64,000 nt of DNA from Lasiodiplodia sp. COLG20. Lineage: Eukaryota > Ascomycota > Dothideomycetes > Botryosphaeriales > Botryosphaeriaceae. Below are positions 47,110 to 57,997 of this stretch, piece by piece. The DNA lies in assembly GCA_009801085.1 (NCBI GenBank), contig VNWV01000008.1, positions 2,108,001 to 2,172,000 of the forward strand. Reading direction: 5' to 3'. Below the pieces are notes generated by a model that was not told where the DNA came from, ran no database searches, and saw only the letters and a program-made list of their open reading frames with translations. Every line of letters begins with the position of its first letter. Position 1 is the stretch's first letter. A program made the translations under genes and the position numbers.

Positions 47110-49188
47110 GAAGGGTCTTGGGAAAACGGATTTGCCATTGGGTGATGCTTTACGGGACAGTGGTCGAAAGACATGGTTCCTGTCTCAAGCTAGGGCCCGA
47201 GTGCTGATATAGTTGAGTGCGTCAAGACTGGATACACCGGAAGCAGTTCTAAGCAGCTTTACACATAATCAGCCTGCTGAAGATTTCTGTGTAACATTAT
47301 ATGGCAAAATTCATGAATTGAACTCTTTTGAGGATGCAGTTCACCAAAAAAAATAAAAAAAAAAGTACAGCAGCAGCATCAAAAAACGGTGCCACTCCAC
47401 TACGTATCAGATTTGTGTACTGGTCCATCATTGGGCCTATTCAGCTTTAAATATTCCCACCCCATGTGAGCAGCTATTTACGGCAGCGGAAGCGATCCAG
47501 TCAAGCTGTATGATTGTTATTTCCAGTCTCCCATGCTAATCAGGAGGTTTGGTAATGAAATGACAGATATGATCCATCGATCACTTTTAAAGAGCACACA
47601 AAGCGCCAGGTGTGTTGTGGATGATGTCAATACAGACCTCGCCAGTGTTTACGGAGTTACTCAGCGGTGCATGCATTACGCCTACTTCCGGATTCTTTGG
47701 CGATTTCCGGATCTGCCCTCATGGCTGCAGAGAGGCTCCGCTTCAAGGCTTCCCATCTTGCAGTCCCTCTAATACCACCTTGTTTTTCGTATTCGCAAAG
47801 AGACATAAACACACGCCCAATCAGGATACCTCCCGACAGCCGCACGCGAGGGTGTTTGCAAGGCCTCCAGCTCCGATCCCGCTACGAGGCGCAGATCCAG
47901 CATCATCGGTGACGGAGAGCCAATGTAACTCAAACCGTTTTAATTCGACGCAAGCCTCCGCCTTTCGGAGGCTTTTTTAGCTTGAACAGCTATACATAGA
48001 AATTCCGACGTGACATCGTCGTTTTCCCCGCCACCCCATATGTGTGTCGCCGCGGCGCGTTTAAACTTACCGCCACCCGCCGCGGCTGCCGCTCCGACCG
48101 ATTGGGACCCGCTCCGACGAAGTTTTGTGGGTTAGGCTAGGTTGAATGTGGATAGTGAGGTGGCGCCGGCGTCGGCTGATCACCGCCACCCCTGAGTGCA
48201 AGTTCAACGTGGTGCTGACTGGCGTTGTGATAGTCTACCTTGGAAGAGACCAAAAAGAAAAAAAAAAAGGTAATCTGAGAGCTGGACTGACAATCAGAAA
48301 TGACAGAATGTCTCGGTGCTGCTGCACAACAATTAATGATTTGCGCCGCATCGTAGGGGATCAAAGGTGTACAACTCGTGCACCGTCCATGCTCAGGCGA
48401 TGAATCGCTGCTCGTGAACGGAGAATGCCACTGTGAGGGCTTTCGGTCGTAGCCTTTGCCTGCTTCTGTTGCGGAAAAGGCAATTGCGCCGCAGCGAGCC
48501 CTCAACAAGCGAAGCAGGTGCCTGATGGACGTGCGCTTGTAGCAATGCTTCACTTGAACACTACGGGCTGCAGGCGGCCAGAGAAGCAGACTTGCACTGC
48601 CCACAAAGCAGTCGCGTCGATTGTCCAACACATCCATCGACAAGTGTGCTGAAAAGCTCGAGGTTGATAGAGAAGCGGATGGCGAGATGGCTGGGCACAA
48701 TAATGGATGTTTTGTTATTGTGAAATGCAGTGGCCTCAGGATGCCCATTCACTTAACAGGGCTACTATGTCTCTCCCAACGCGGGCCGATAAAAGCTTTG
48801 AACGTTCTAGAATGCAAGGCTGGTGGATCCTACACAAGTTCCATCGCTGACAAGCTCGGTCCAGGAGGCGGTGACGGGGATTAAGGGAACAATAAGGTTT
48901 TGAGTTTGATGATGAAGGGTGCAGCCTGCAGCGGATCCCAGGGATGCTTTTATGCTTGAAACATGATCAGATAATCAAAAAGTGCCCAAGAGCGAATGTC
49001 ACTGAACTGTGGGAGATGCAAGAAGTTTTGTTGGATCGAGGAACGGATCGCTCGATTCCCATTAATCGATTATATCATGAGCGTGATTGATCATGAGCTA
49101 AATGATACCCGATGTGATGCTATTTACAAGAATGGTTTTTCGTAGACGCGATGCAATGCTCAAAATATCAAATGCCGTAAAGAGTCGT
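47110..49188. other. 2.1-kb convergent intergenic region
   Basis: This region lies between the ends of the BTB gene (plus) and phiA (minus). Frames up to 203 codons (48,137-48,748 minus) have no motif. A perfect 9-bp hairpin followed by T6 lies at 47,952-47,978. An A-rich tract (caccaaaaaaaataaaaaaaa) is at about 47,345. No RNA gene is recognised. Confidence 0.35.
47952..47978 (+). other. Perfect hairpin with T-run (terminator-like)
   Basis: AAGCCTCCG pairs exactly with CGGAGGCTT across a five-base CCTTT loop, and the 3' arm runs into TTTTTT. In bacteria this would be an intrinsic terminator. In a fungal nucleus it could end a Pol III transcript or be chance. No upstream Pol III boxes were recognised. 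Confidence 0.35.
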
Positions 49189-49770
49189 TTACTGGCCCTG
49201 CTGGGAGTAGGAGCAGCTGATGGGGGTCTCGGTGTACTGGGCCCTGAAGGCGAAGGCGATGCAGTCCTCGGAGAACTGCTGCTGCCAGATGCCGTAGCTG
49301 CCATCGGTGCTGGGGCAGGCGTAGAAGCCGTCGGTGCCATCGAAGGTGAGGTGGCCGCTCTCGTTGACGGCGAAGCCGGTGCGCTCGGCGTTCTTGGGGG
49401 TGGGCTCAGCACCGGTGGTGTAGCCGATCTTGCCACGGCCCATGCCGGAGCGGTCGACGTAGACTGGAACAGGTGGTCAGTGTTTGCTGAGTGAAGGCCA
49501 GATGGTGTGGAACTTACGCTGCTGGGGAGTAGCGCTGGCGGCGTAGAGGTAGGCAGCACCGTCCTGGATGTAGAAGGTGGCGAAGTTGGTCTCGGAGTCG
49601 CAAGAAGCGTCCTGGGTGCGGCCGAGCCAGAGGCTGTTCAGGCCAGCAGAGACACCAGAGTTCTGGATGGCAGAGCCAGAGTGGATGGCAATACCGCCGA
49701 AGTAGGTGTCGGCAGCAGCGGAGGCAGCGCCAGCGGCGGCGAGGATAGCGACGGCAGTCTTGGTGAACAT
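49189..49770 (-). CDS. phiA: PhiA-type secreted cell-wall protein
   Basis: Two minus-strand exons (49770-49518 and 49463-49189) give 175 residues. The signal peptide is MFTKTAVAILAAAGAASAAA. The mature protein has the PhiA landmarks: FGGIAIHSGSAIQNSGVSAG, LWLGRTQDASCDSE, FYIQDGAAYLYAAS, then across the splice LYVDRSGMGRGKIGYTTG, GFAVNESGHLTFDGTDGFYA and a C-terminal CxxxQ stretch. PhiA of Aspergillus is an abundant wall protein needed for phialide and conidium development; homologues in other moulds are common secreted proteins. Codon use is strongly biased to C- and G-ending codons with few rare codons, as expected for high expression. The upstream region ends in a TATTTATG-like element near 49,890. 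Assignment firm by landmarks, though the developmental role may differ in this fungus. Confidence 0.9.
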
Positions 49771-50751
49771 TTTGGCGGTTGTTGGAAGGTTGATGAACGA
49801 AAGTGTTCGAAGGTTGTGAAGAGGCTGTAGTGGTGGAGGAGTTGAGAGCTGGTTGTTGGATGCTGATTATCGACAGTTCGTCCTTGGGTATTTATGTGCC
49901 TCTTTCTAGAAGCAACCCCTCACGTCTCCTATCCCCATGACGCTCAATACGAGGTGTTCTTGGCACCATCGTCATAGCTTTGTGGTAGTGTCGGCAGAAC
50001 ATAATCGGGCGTTCGTATTAAGCATCGAGTTAAGTGCGGGTTTAGGTAACGCCGCAGGCGTGGACGGAGCACTGCAAGGGGCCAGCGTCGTATAGGGCGG
50101 AGATGTGTGGTCTGGCGTGCAGCGCCGTCAACCGGCGACACCCTGGGACCCCAGAGTGATCGGTCGAAACAGAGGCGGTCTGCTCCACACTTGCGGCTCG
50201 AGTGACACCACGCACAGACGCACCCGGCTAAAAATGGTTTCTAGTTGAGGTGCTGTCCATCGCTGCTGGCGGCCGGTCAGGGGCCGCGAGCATGGGCAAC
50301 GGCCGGTGCGTGGTGCGCGCCTGACGGTCTTCACACGGCCTAACTGTGACGGCCTGGCCGGCCTGCTATTGCGGGCGTTACAAATTGGACGGGCGGTTGT
50401 ATGCGCGTGTGTGTCGCTGGCTTGGGCGGTTCCACGGCGCAGATGCAGGGCGCAGGCGGTACAGACGTGTGTGGCGTCTCGGGGGAAGCTTGCCAGGTCA
50501 CAACGGCAGTGGAGCCAGGCGGCGGCGGAGCGAAACAGTCGCGCCGTAGGGCTTGGCCGTGCGCGCGATCGGCGCATGAATCGCCGCCCGCGGCCGACGT
50601 GCAGCTTCACACGTCTGCCCGTCCCTTGACCCTCCGACAACACCGCCCTGCTACCGAGCCCGCTGCAACCCTACCGCCCGACTGCACCGCTGCCGAGCTG
50701 CTCGCCTTGCCCCTACCCCATTCAGCTGCTTCCTTCCGCTCCGACGCAGCA
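49771..50751. other. Divergent promoter region, phiA / yra1
   Basis: Roughly 1 kb between divergent genes. The phiA side contains its leader and a TATTTA element. The yra1 side (50.1-50.75 kb) is GC-rich with overlapping motif-free frames on both strands (up to 171 codons), probably a long leader. Confidence 0.4.
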
Positions 50752-52257
50752 ATGGATCGCGCCCTCGACGACGTCATTTCCGACCGCCAGGTGAGACGCG
50801 CTGCTTGCTACGCCCACCACAGCTGTGATTCTAACATGCTGCCCGCAGAGAGGCGGCGGAGGCACACGCGGACGCAGAGGCCGCCGCACTGAAGACTACC
50901 CGCGAGACGGCGTAAGAAAGGTATGTCGCCCAGTCCGTGCTGTATAGCCTGACCCGCGCTCTGACTATACCATCCCCGCCTAGGTTCTACACCTCCTCCC
51001 TCCTCATAGCCATGGCGCTCCGTGACCGCTCCGAGCCGGCATATTGCTCTTACCTGCACCGCTTTTTTCGCTATCGGAGATGCAACCGCTGTTCGCCGAC
51101 GAGTCTTGTTTCAGGCTGCCATGGTACCCTGTGAGACCTCCGCTAATCTGCAATTCCTCTCTGCGATAATAGTCGAGCCAGAGAGATGATTCCAGGAACC
51201 TCGATCGGTACGGTGCCCCAATTGCGCCAAGATATATCAAAGCTTTGCTGATGTGGCGCAGTGACTGGGTCCACGACCGCTACGAAGACGACGACGGTGG
51301 GTATCGCGAACCGAATTCGCTGCAGCATAGCTAATACAGCGCAGCCCGCCGCCCCTCCCGCAACCGTGGCTTCCGCTCCGAGCGTCCTTCACGCCGCAGC
51401 CCTGAGAACGAGAAGTACGTCGCCTTGGACCGCACCGCTGAGGCTGCCTGCTCACCACATACAACAACAGGGAAGCCGGCTACGAGATCCGCGTCGAGAA
51501 CTTGCACTACGATCTAACCGAAGAAGATATACGAGTACGTATATCTCGCAAAGGACACGTGAAGGGCCTGGCTGATGTGCTATAGGAGCTATTTGAGCGC
51601 ATTGGCCCCATCAAGACCGCCAAACTTCTGTTCGACCGCAATGACCGCAGTCAGGGCATTGCGCGTGTAATCTACCACAGCCTTGCAGACGCACGGGTCG
51701 CCTGCCGCGAATTCGATGGTGCCAACGCACATGGCCAGCCCATCCGCCTGACACTCTTGCCGCCCGGTCCGTCTCGGCGCAACCCGTTCGATTCTGTTGA
51801 GCGTCCTTCGCGAAGCCTGTTCGACCGTATTGAGGGGAGCAGGAACCGAAGCTTGAGCCCTGACAGGCCCCGTCACAGCGATGTTAGCAAGCCTGCGCCT
51901 GCTGGTATCGACCGCTATGTGCCTGGCGAAGATGACGGCCGCAGAGATGACGGCCGCAGACGTTCGCCTCCTCGCCGTCGCGGCGGTGGTGGAAGGGAAG
52001 GCGGTCGCAGGCCTGGCGAGAGGAGACAGCAGCAGCCTCGCGGCGGCAAGAAGGGCGATGATCAGGGCAGGCAGACGGCTGGAGGAAGGCCGAGGAAGAC
52101 TGTTGAGGAGCTTGATGCGGAGATGGCAGACTACTTTGGTGGAGGCGGTGACGATCAGGCCGCAGGCGGACAAGCTTCCAATGGAGCCGGCCAGGCTGCT
52201 GCTGCCCCTGCTAACCCCGCGCCAGTCAACGACGATGACATTGACATGGTTGAGTAA
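50752..52257 (+). CDS. yra1: mRNA export adaptor Yra1/Mlo3 (ALYREF family)
   Basis: Seven exons fit: 50752-50790, 50849-50920, 51182-51207, 51262-51296, 51345-51414, 51471-51534 and 51586-52257, totalling 325 residues. The N-terminal peptide MDRALDDVISDRQ is the conserved UAP56/Sub2-binding helix. It is followed by RGG-type repeats, then GVRKRDDSRNLDRDWVHDRY, which spans the 26-nt third exon and supports it. The single RRM reads YEIRVENLHYDLTEEDIREL, with AKLLFDRNDRSQGIARVIYH as the RNP1 side. After it come LLPPGPSRRNPFD, Arg/Gly-rich sequence and a C-terminal RKTVEELDAEMADYFGG Sub2-binding box. The protein loads onto spliced mRNA through TREX and hands it to Mex67. Intron 2 is 261 nt while the others are 46-58 nt. 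In budding yeast the large YRA1 intron mediates autoregulation, so the same may hold here. Confidence 0.88.
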
Positions 52258-52917
52258 GGGTTTCAGGAGCAGGTATTTCGATGACCACCTCAATGATTCG
52301 GCTACATTACCTTCGAAAGATTGGAAACACAGGGAATCTCCTCTCGGCAGAGCAATAAAAGATTTTAGTATGAAGGGGCGTTAGTGGATGGACAATCATC
52401 GGGAATTGTTACATGAAAAAACATGACAAAAGGCTTCTTGCATTCGTGTTGATGGGCAGCCGATCTGGGTAGCACAATCAAAGAAGGTGTTGAATATGCT
52501 TAGTTTTGCCCTCCTTCACGTGTGACCTCCCCTGGAGTAACACTGACACTTAGGGGAACTCTGAACATTCCAGCTTTCAGTAATCGCCGCGGGATATTGG
52601 CTCACGGCTTCACTAGGCAGTTTGGTGCCAGGTGTTTCTGCTTGGTGAACTAATAAATACATCTCCCCACCGTACGCTGCAAGAAGGTCAATTCTTGAAA
52701 TAATGCTTCGAGCTAGAATATGAATGACCCGTGTGATAGCAGTCGATCAACCCCAAGCTTTCATGATACTCGACTGCATGTCTCTCATATACATTCTCCT
52801 AGCCCTATCATGTTCTCCAACTCTCGTAATGCCGCAAATTGCCTCATAATTCTCCCATCGCTTCCCCCTCCCTTGCTTTTCTTTTCTGCCCCTGCTTTTT
52901 CTTTTGGTCCGGCACGC
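52258..52917. other. Convergent intergenic region
   Basis: Shared 3' flank of yra1 (plus) and the acidic low-complexity protein (minus). AT-leaning left part, TC-rich right part; no gene or repeat is supported. Confidence 0.4.
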
Positions 52918-54933
52918 TTATCCTTCGCCCTCACTCTCTTCCCTTAACTCATCGTCGTCATCTCCATCACTAGGCACCAGACTCGCTCTCCTCTGCCCAC
53001 CACCAGCGCTGCCTCCCCCACCCAGCTGCACCCGCGCCAGGGCTGCCAGCACATCCTCATCGTCAATGTCCGCCTCGCTCATGTCCTCCAGCTGCGCCTG
53101 CCACTCGTCCTCATCATCCTCATCCAGCAGGTCGTCGTCGTCTTCTAGCAAGTACTCCTCTGCATCCAGGGCGTTGAAGCCGGTGTGGTCCTTGCGGTCG
53201 TCGTCGTCGACGCCGTCGTTGTTGTAATCTGCGGCAGAGAATTGCTGAGAAGGGTGTGCGGCGAGGTACGCTTGCAACGCCCAGGCCCAGCCGAGACTCA
53301 TGGCGATCCAGACGCGGTGGTTGTGCGAGATGGTTGCTCCGGGGATGTTGGCGGTCGGTTGGGCGGTCTGAGCGTCGAAGTCGTAGTCGCTGGTGTTAGG
53401 TGTGGACCACGGGGGTCCGGATGGGTAGAGGATTGTGAGGAGCTTGATGAGGAGAACGCAGGCGGGTGTGATGGTGAGGGAAGTGTGGGGGGATGCAGTC
53501 TGCGTCTGGTTATTGGGGTCGCTTGTCGTGGTGTTCACTTGAGGAACGGCGGCGCCCAGAGCGCGGTTGCGGATAGCGGTCTTGAGAACACGGACAGTGA
53601 TGCTGTAGAGGCCTGTGTCCTCATCCACTGTTGCTTCCTCATCTTTTTGAATGTTCTCTGCTTCACCTGCCGCTCCCGTGCCATCTGGAGCCGTTGTCGA
53701 GTCCTGGAAATTGCTCACAACCATCCTCCCGCACCACCCCAGCTTCGCCGCATCCTCTGTCAACTGCCGCTTGCTTTTCTCTTTTCCCTCTCTCCCAACA
53801 CCATCGCTATGCCACCGATAGCATCGCAGCGGGCCACCCCTCGTTGCCAGATCGATCAGGTCTGCTGCTGTCCAGCTTCCCATATCCGTCCGACGTTCTG
53901 TGTGTGCATGCACCCTCAGAAACCTCTTTGCCCCAATCGTAATGTGGCTTGAAGACCTCTTTTCCTCTACCCCGTCCCTCTCATTCTTGTCCCTCTTCTC
54001 CTGCTCCACCGCACGCAGCACCTCCGCACTCCCTTCGCCATCCTCCACACCGACACCCCCACCGCTGCTACTACTGCCACTGCTCCCGAACGTCCCGCAG
54101 CTACCGCTGCTTCCCCCGCTCCCATCGCTCACGTGACCACGTCCCCTCCTCATGGTCGTCCAGTTACCGCTGCTCGCGCTGCTTTTGCTCGAGCTTCGGA
54201 CAATCCTGCTTGCGCCCCTCCTGTGCGAGGATGCTGCTGGTCTCTCAGTAGCGGGAGGAGGAGCGCACACCCACGCCTCCAACGCCCCGGCGTACACGCG
54301 CTCGAAGCCGCACGCCAGCTGCACAACGTGCGCCCAATGCGCGGCCGTGATGGCGCGCGCCTCGGCGGGCGGGAGGGACGTGAAGAGTGGTGGCGCGGTG
54401 CTGTCGGCGGAGTCGTCGTCATCGTCGTCGTCATCGCCTTCGTCATCATCATCGACGTCGGAGCAGGAGGGTGATGCGGATGCGGAGGAAGAGGCAGTGG
54501 TGGACGCGGTCGAAGTGGCGGAAGAGGTGGTGGATGGGGAAGAAAGGGCAGAAGGACGGGTGTTTAGAGTGGTGAGGCCGAGGCCGAAGCTGTCACTGTG
54601 GCGTCGGCGGCTGTGGTGGTGATGATGGTGATGATGGCCATGTTGTTGCTGCTGGTCGCGTTGATGGTGCTGCTGTTGTTGTCGTTGCGCATGGCCGGCT
54701 TCGCGCGCTTCTTCCGGCACGTGAAGCTGGGCCGCGACGAGGAATCTGTCGGCTTCGTGCCAGTGGTGCTTGGGAAGGGCTTGGCCCATGGCGGGCGCGC
54801 TGTGCTGGGTGCTGTATGCGCGAACGTGCGCGTGTGTGGTCGCGCTCGCGCGTAGAAGTTGTGCTTGGCTCGCGGTGTCGGCGGATTGGCGTCGAGGGCC
54901 GGCGCTGGTGGTTCGAGCACCCTCTATTAGCAC
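52918..54933 (-). CDS. Large low-complexity hypothetical protein
   Basis: An open frame of 671 codons without introns on the minus strand. The first 48 residues are poor in quality, and MGQALPKHHWHEADRFLVAA at 54789 is probably the true start, giving about 623 residues. Low-complexity runs follow one another: Gln, then eight His, Ser/Thr, then Asp (DVDDDDEGDDDDDDDDSADS), and Gly/Ser. Between them sit blocks that look folded: PPAEARAITAAHWAHVVQLA with CGFERVYAGALEAWVCAPPP, SHITIGAKRFLRVHAHTERR, and TPACVLLIKLLTILYPSGPP. Then comes HRVWIAMSLGWAWALQAYLA, which could be a hydrophobic helix. The C terminus is highly acidic (YLLEDDDDLLDEDDEDEWQA). No known family recognised; no signal peptide. The folded blocks, kept apart by disordered linkers, argue for a real protein. 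The triplet tracts make long frames on the opposite strand appear open as well. Confidence 0.6.
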   Translation of the reverse strand: MLIEGARTTSAGPRRQSADTASQAQLLRASATTHAHVRAYSTQHSAPAMGQALPKHHWHEADRFLVAAQLHVPEEAREAGHAQRQQQQHHQRDQQQQHGHHHHHHHHSRRRHSDSFGLGLTTLNTRPSALSSPSTTSSATSTASTTASSSASASPSCSDVDDDDEGDDDDDDDDSADSTAPPLFTSLPPAEARAITAAHWAHVVQLACGFERVYAGALEAWVCAPPPATERPAASSHRRGASRIVRSSSKSSASSGNWTTMRRGRGHVSDGSGGSSGSCGTFGSSGSSSSGGGVGVEDGEGSAEVLRAVEQEKRDKNERDGVEEKRSSSHITIGAKRFLRVHAHTERRTDMGSWTAADLIDLATRGGPLRCYRWHSDGVGREGKEKSKRQLTEDAAKLGWCGRMVVSNFQDSTTAPDGTGAAGEAENIQKDEEATVDEDTGLYSITVRVLKTAIRNRALGAAVPQVNTTTSDPNNQTQTASPHTSLTITPACVLLIKLLTILYPSGPPWSTPNTSDYDFDAQTAQPTANIPGATISHNHRVWIAMSLGWAWALQAYLAAHPSQQFSAADYNNDGVDDDDRKDHTGFNALDAEEYLLEDDDDLLDEDDEDEWQAQLEDMSEADIDDEDVLAALARVQLGGGGSAGGGQRRASLVPSDGDDDDELREESEGEG

Positions 54934-55434
54934 CCAGATGGACGGGAATGTCTGATGAGTTGAGGTGCTATAGTTGCGACGCGCTTGACCGTCTGAAGCG
55001 CAAGTGTGTCGCGTGTAACGTGAGAAGGGGAGGAGGGAGGAGTGGAGGAATGCGGGAGAGAGCGACGAGTCGAGGGATCGATGTTGATGGCGGGGCTGCG
55101 GGTTTTCCTGAAGAAATTAAAAGATAACAAGCAGTGTCACCCGGGCAAAGTTGAAGCAGGTGAGGTAGGACAAGTTTCAGCACGTGATGACAGGGTCCAG
55201 GGTTGAATTCCAGGGTCTAGTAGAGAACAATTGCCAGGAGCATCTCCGATGGCGGCAGCCGCCAATTTGAGCGTGGATCCCCTGCTTTGGAGACAGAATA
55301 AGCACGCTTGACATTGATGCATTGACAGGGAAAGTAAACGGGATAGTAGCGTTTGAGTGACAGCCGCACGGTCTGCAACATGTATGCAGGGGTATCATTA
55401 TGCCTATTTTCTCTATTACTTTACAGCTCTAGAG
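54934..55434. other. Intergenic region
   Basis: Promoter of the low-complexity gene and 3' flank of the STRAP-like gene, both on the minus strand. Small motif-free frames only. Confidence 0.4.
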
Positions 55435-56568
55435 CTACCTCCAGAGACCGTAGGGGCCGGTTGTGAACTTCCACAACTTGATCGTGCCGTCCTCGCTGCC
55501 CGTTGCATACAGCTTTCCATCGGGCGAAAACATGGTCGTCCAGACCGGACCATGGTGGCCCTTGCCAATTTCTGCATAAACGTCAGCGGCCATATGCCCG
55601 GGAAGAGTTTAGATGATATGCACTTACCAAGCTCCTCGCCAGTGCTGAGGTCGAAGACATGCACCCACGTGTCGCCGCTGCTGCCGGCGACGAACTTCTC
55701 CTGTGCGCTGTGGAGCGCCACACTCGCCAAGTCATATTTTGTTGTTACGCTCTTGACCAGCGTCGCAGGCTGCCTTCCGTCAAAGAAGTACGCCGTCTTG
55801 CCTGCGGCAACACTCAGGATGCCGCCTCCCTGGCTACCATCGGAGCCGATGTTATCCAGCTCACAGCTTCCGAAAGTTCCGTCAACAGCGTATTCGCCGA
55901 TTGTTGACTGTGTCCGCAGGTCCCACCACCTTATCTTCTTATCCTCCGACGCCGTGATGATGATGTTGGGGTCATTTGCCCAGACGATAGATTTGATCGA
56001 GCCCTGATGCACTCCAGAGCCGATCTCGAAGCTTGCCGACGATGCGCCGTTGGCCTCGGTCGGCGACGAGGTTGCGCTGGTGCTCCTTGAAAGGTCGAAG
56101 ATGCGGAGCTTCTTGCCAACGGTGCCGGTGGCGAGTATTTGCGGGTGGGGCTGGTTCGGAAAGGCGACGGCGCGGACGATGTGCTCGTGCTCGAGAGTGT
56201 GCAGGGCTTCACCAGTTTGCGTGTCCCACACCTTGGCCGAGAAGTCTGCGGAGCCGGTGGCAGCAAGGGTTGCGTCCGACGAGAGGCGCGCCGACCAAAC
56301 GGCGCCCTTGTGACCCAGAAAAGTGCCTATCCAGTCACCAGTCACGCCGTTGCGCAGCATGGGGTTGTTGTCCTTGCAGGCGGAAATAAGGAAGTAGTCA
56401 TCGTCAATGACGGACGAGAAGCTGATGTGGGTGATGGGCCGCGAGTGGCCATGGCACGTCAAGGGGACGACTTTTACGGTCTCTGGATGGTGTTGCGGTC
56501 AGCATATAGCTCCCACGCGTCTCTGGGGTATTCTCCTCCGCTGCACCGACGAACGCACCGGTAGCCAT
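55435..56568 (-). CDS. STRAP/UNRIP-like WD40 protein
   Basis: Three minus-strand exons (56568-56559, 56482-55628, 55571-55435) give 333 residues. The first exon holds only ATG GCT ACC G. After splicing the protein starts [20 protein letters not shown], the usual opening of this family. Repeats are visible: [20 protein letters not shown] with [75 protein letters not shown], and the last blade [20 protein letters not shown]. The family's [20 protein letters not shown] stretch is diagnostic. Animal STRAP binds TGF-beta receptors and the SMN complex and acts as an UNR partner in translation. Fungal orthologues are conserved but less studied and likely serve RNA-protein assembly. Both introns keep frame. 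Confidence 0.9.
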
Positions 56569-57602
56569 TGCGGGCGGAGGGGGCGAGAGCAGGCGTCTGT
56601 GAGGCGCGCGTTGTGGTTTGGGGATGCGCTTCTCAGCCGGTCGGCGGATTAGAGGTGCTGTAGTTCAAGAGCAGGCACGAAAGAGGGTGAAACGTGGGCG
56701 CGAGAAGCCGAAAGCACCGTCGGGCTCTTGCAGATCCGGACCCTGGAACCTAGTGGGGCTTTTTCGGAAGGCGTTTATTGTACAAATAGATGGTCTGGGG
56801 GATTGGAAAGAAATAAAGGAGACTCGTGGGAGCTCGTCACGTCGTGAGAAATAGTGGCAGCGGGCGCCGGGATCTCTATCCTCGTCGCGGGGTGTAGCGG
56901 CGGGGAGCGAGGTGATTGAAGAAGCGCCCGCGTTAGGGTTGGGCGGCTTTGTTATTTGCGGGAGGCACGCCATTCGTCTGCCTGCAGCCCAGCCGCGTTC
57001 CTGGAAAAACCGTTTAGCCGAACGGCCCTGAAACCGCACCTCTCACCTCGCCCTTGAGCCCTGCCGCCGTCACACTTTCCACACCATCTCGTCCACATGC
57101 TCACCAGTATCAGCTTAGGAAATGCTTGGCTCGCACAGGATGCTCGGTCTTCTGTCTGGTGCTTGCTTGTTGGGAAGACTTCTTCACCCGTCTTACATCA
57201 ATGACTAAGCTGCCCATTCGTTTGATTTTTCGTGCAAAGGAAAAAAGGAGATGCAAACCCCGGTAATTCAGCATATACGACATGCGATTCTGAATTAAAC
57301 TTTCGTTATTTACACAGGCACCACGCTAGGGCCATGACGACACACAAATGACCTCAATGCAATAGCGATCCTTTGGCGGGCGATCTGACACAACAAAATG
57401 CCGGAACTTGATAGAATCTTAAGGCCCCATGCCAAGCGCCCATGGATACTCGAGAGGCTGAATCCCAACCCAAGCCGGAAATTTTGCGTTGCCTTGCTGT
57501 ATTCAGAGTTCTAGATTGTGTTTGCATCCAGCGAGCGGCGGCGCGAGAGGATTTCGCAGGCCATACTATTTGTATGTAGATGAGTTAGTCGTGGGCGACC
57601 TA
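56569..57602. other. Intergenic region upstream of STRAP-like gene and left of MITE copy C
   Basis: Contains the STRAP-like promoter and a GC-neutral spacer. The frames at 56,618-57,266 have no motif. A new AT-richer stretch (57,270-57,600) leads into the MITE. Confidence 0.4.
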
Positions 57603-57836
57603 CAGCACCCTCTCGCAGCCGATGGCTAGCGCGAAGAATAGCAGGGGTGTAGCATATAGCGTAACTATGCCCCAGCTCTACCTTAGAAAAATTAACATAT
57701 GTAGGTATTTAAAGCTATCGTCCGTACGTATGTATAGTTTTTAATTCGACATTCTCGTCCGGACGATAGCTTCAACTACCCATGACATGAGCAAAAAAAC
57801 AAATCCACGCTAGCCATCGGCCGCAAGAGGGAACTG
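57603..57836 (+). mobile_element. MITE copy C, complete (234 bp)
   Basis: The element runs from CAGCACCCTCTCGCAGCCGA to a matching inverted end CCCTCTTGCGGCCGATGGCT read from the other strand, with TA on each side (57601-57602, 57837-57838). About 29 terminal bases pair with roughly four mismatches. A second inverted repeat lies inside: AAGCTATCGTCCG against CGGACGATAGCTT. The single-stranded element would therefore fold as a two-tier hairpin. It has no coding capacity. TA target duplications and a CAG start point to mobilisation by a Tc1/mariner or pogo-like transposase (inference). It ends 161 bp before the ATG of the next BTB gene. Confidence 0.85.
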
Positions 57837-57997
57837 TATGCGCCAAGCTCTTGCACCTGCCTTATCCAAGGGACCGCTGCTGCCAGAACCGGCTCTCGTT
57901 TACATCCGCGCCGCTTGCCCTGCCCGTCACTCCCTCCGTTCTATACCACGTCTGGTCACCACTTCCACATCGACGACATTCCTTGGGAGGACTCGCC

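Noticed and set aside
53185..53952. 255-codon plus-strand frame
   Set aside because: Overlaps the low-complexity minus-strand gene and is Val/Gly/Arg-rich without any domain; probably a shadow, though neither frame has homologue support here.
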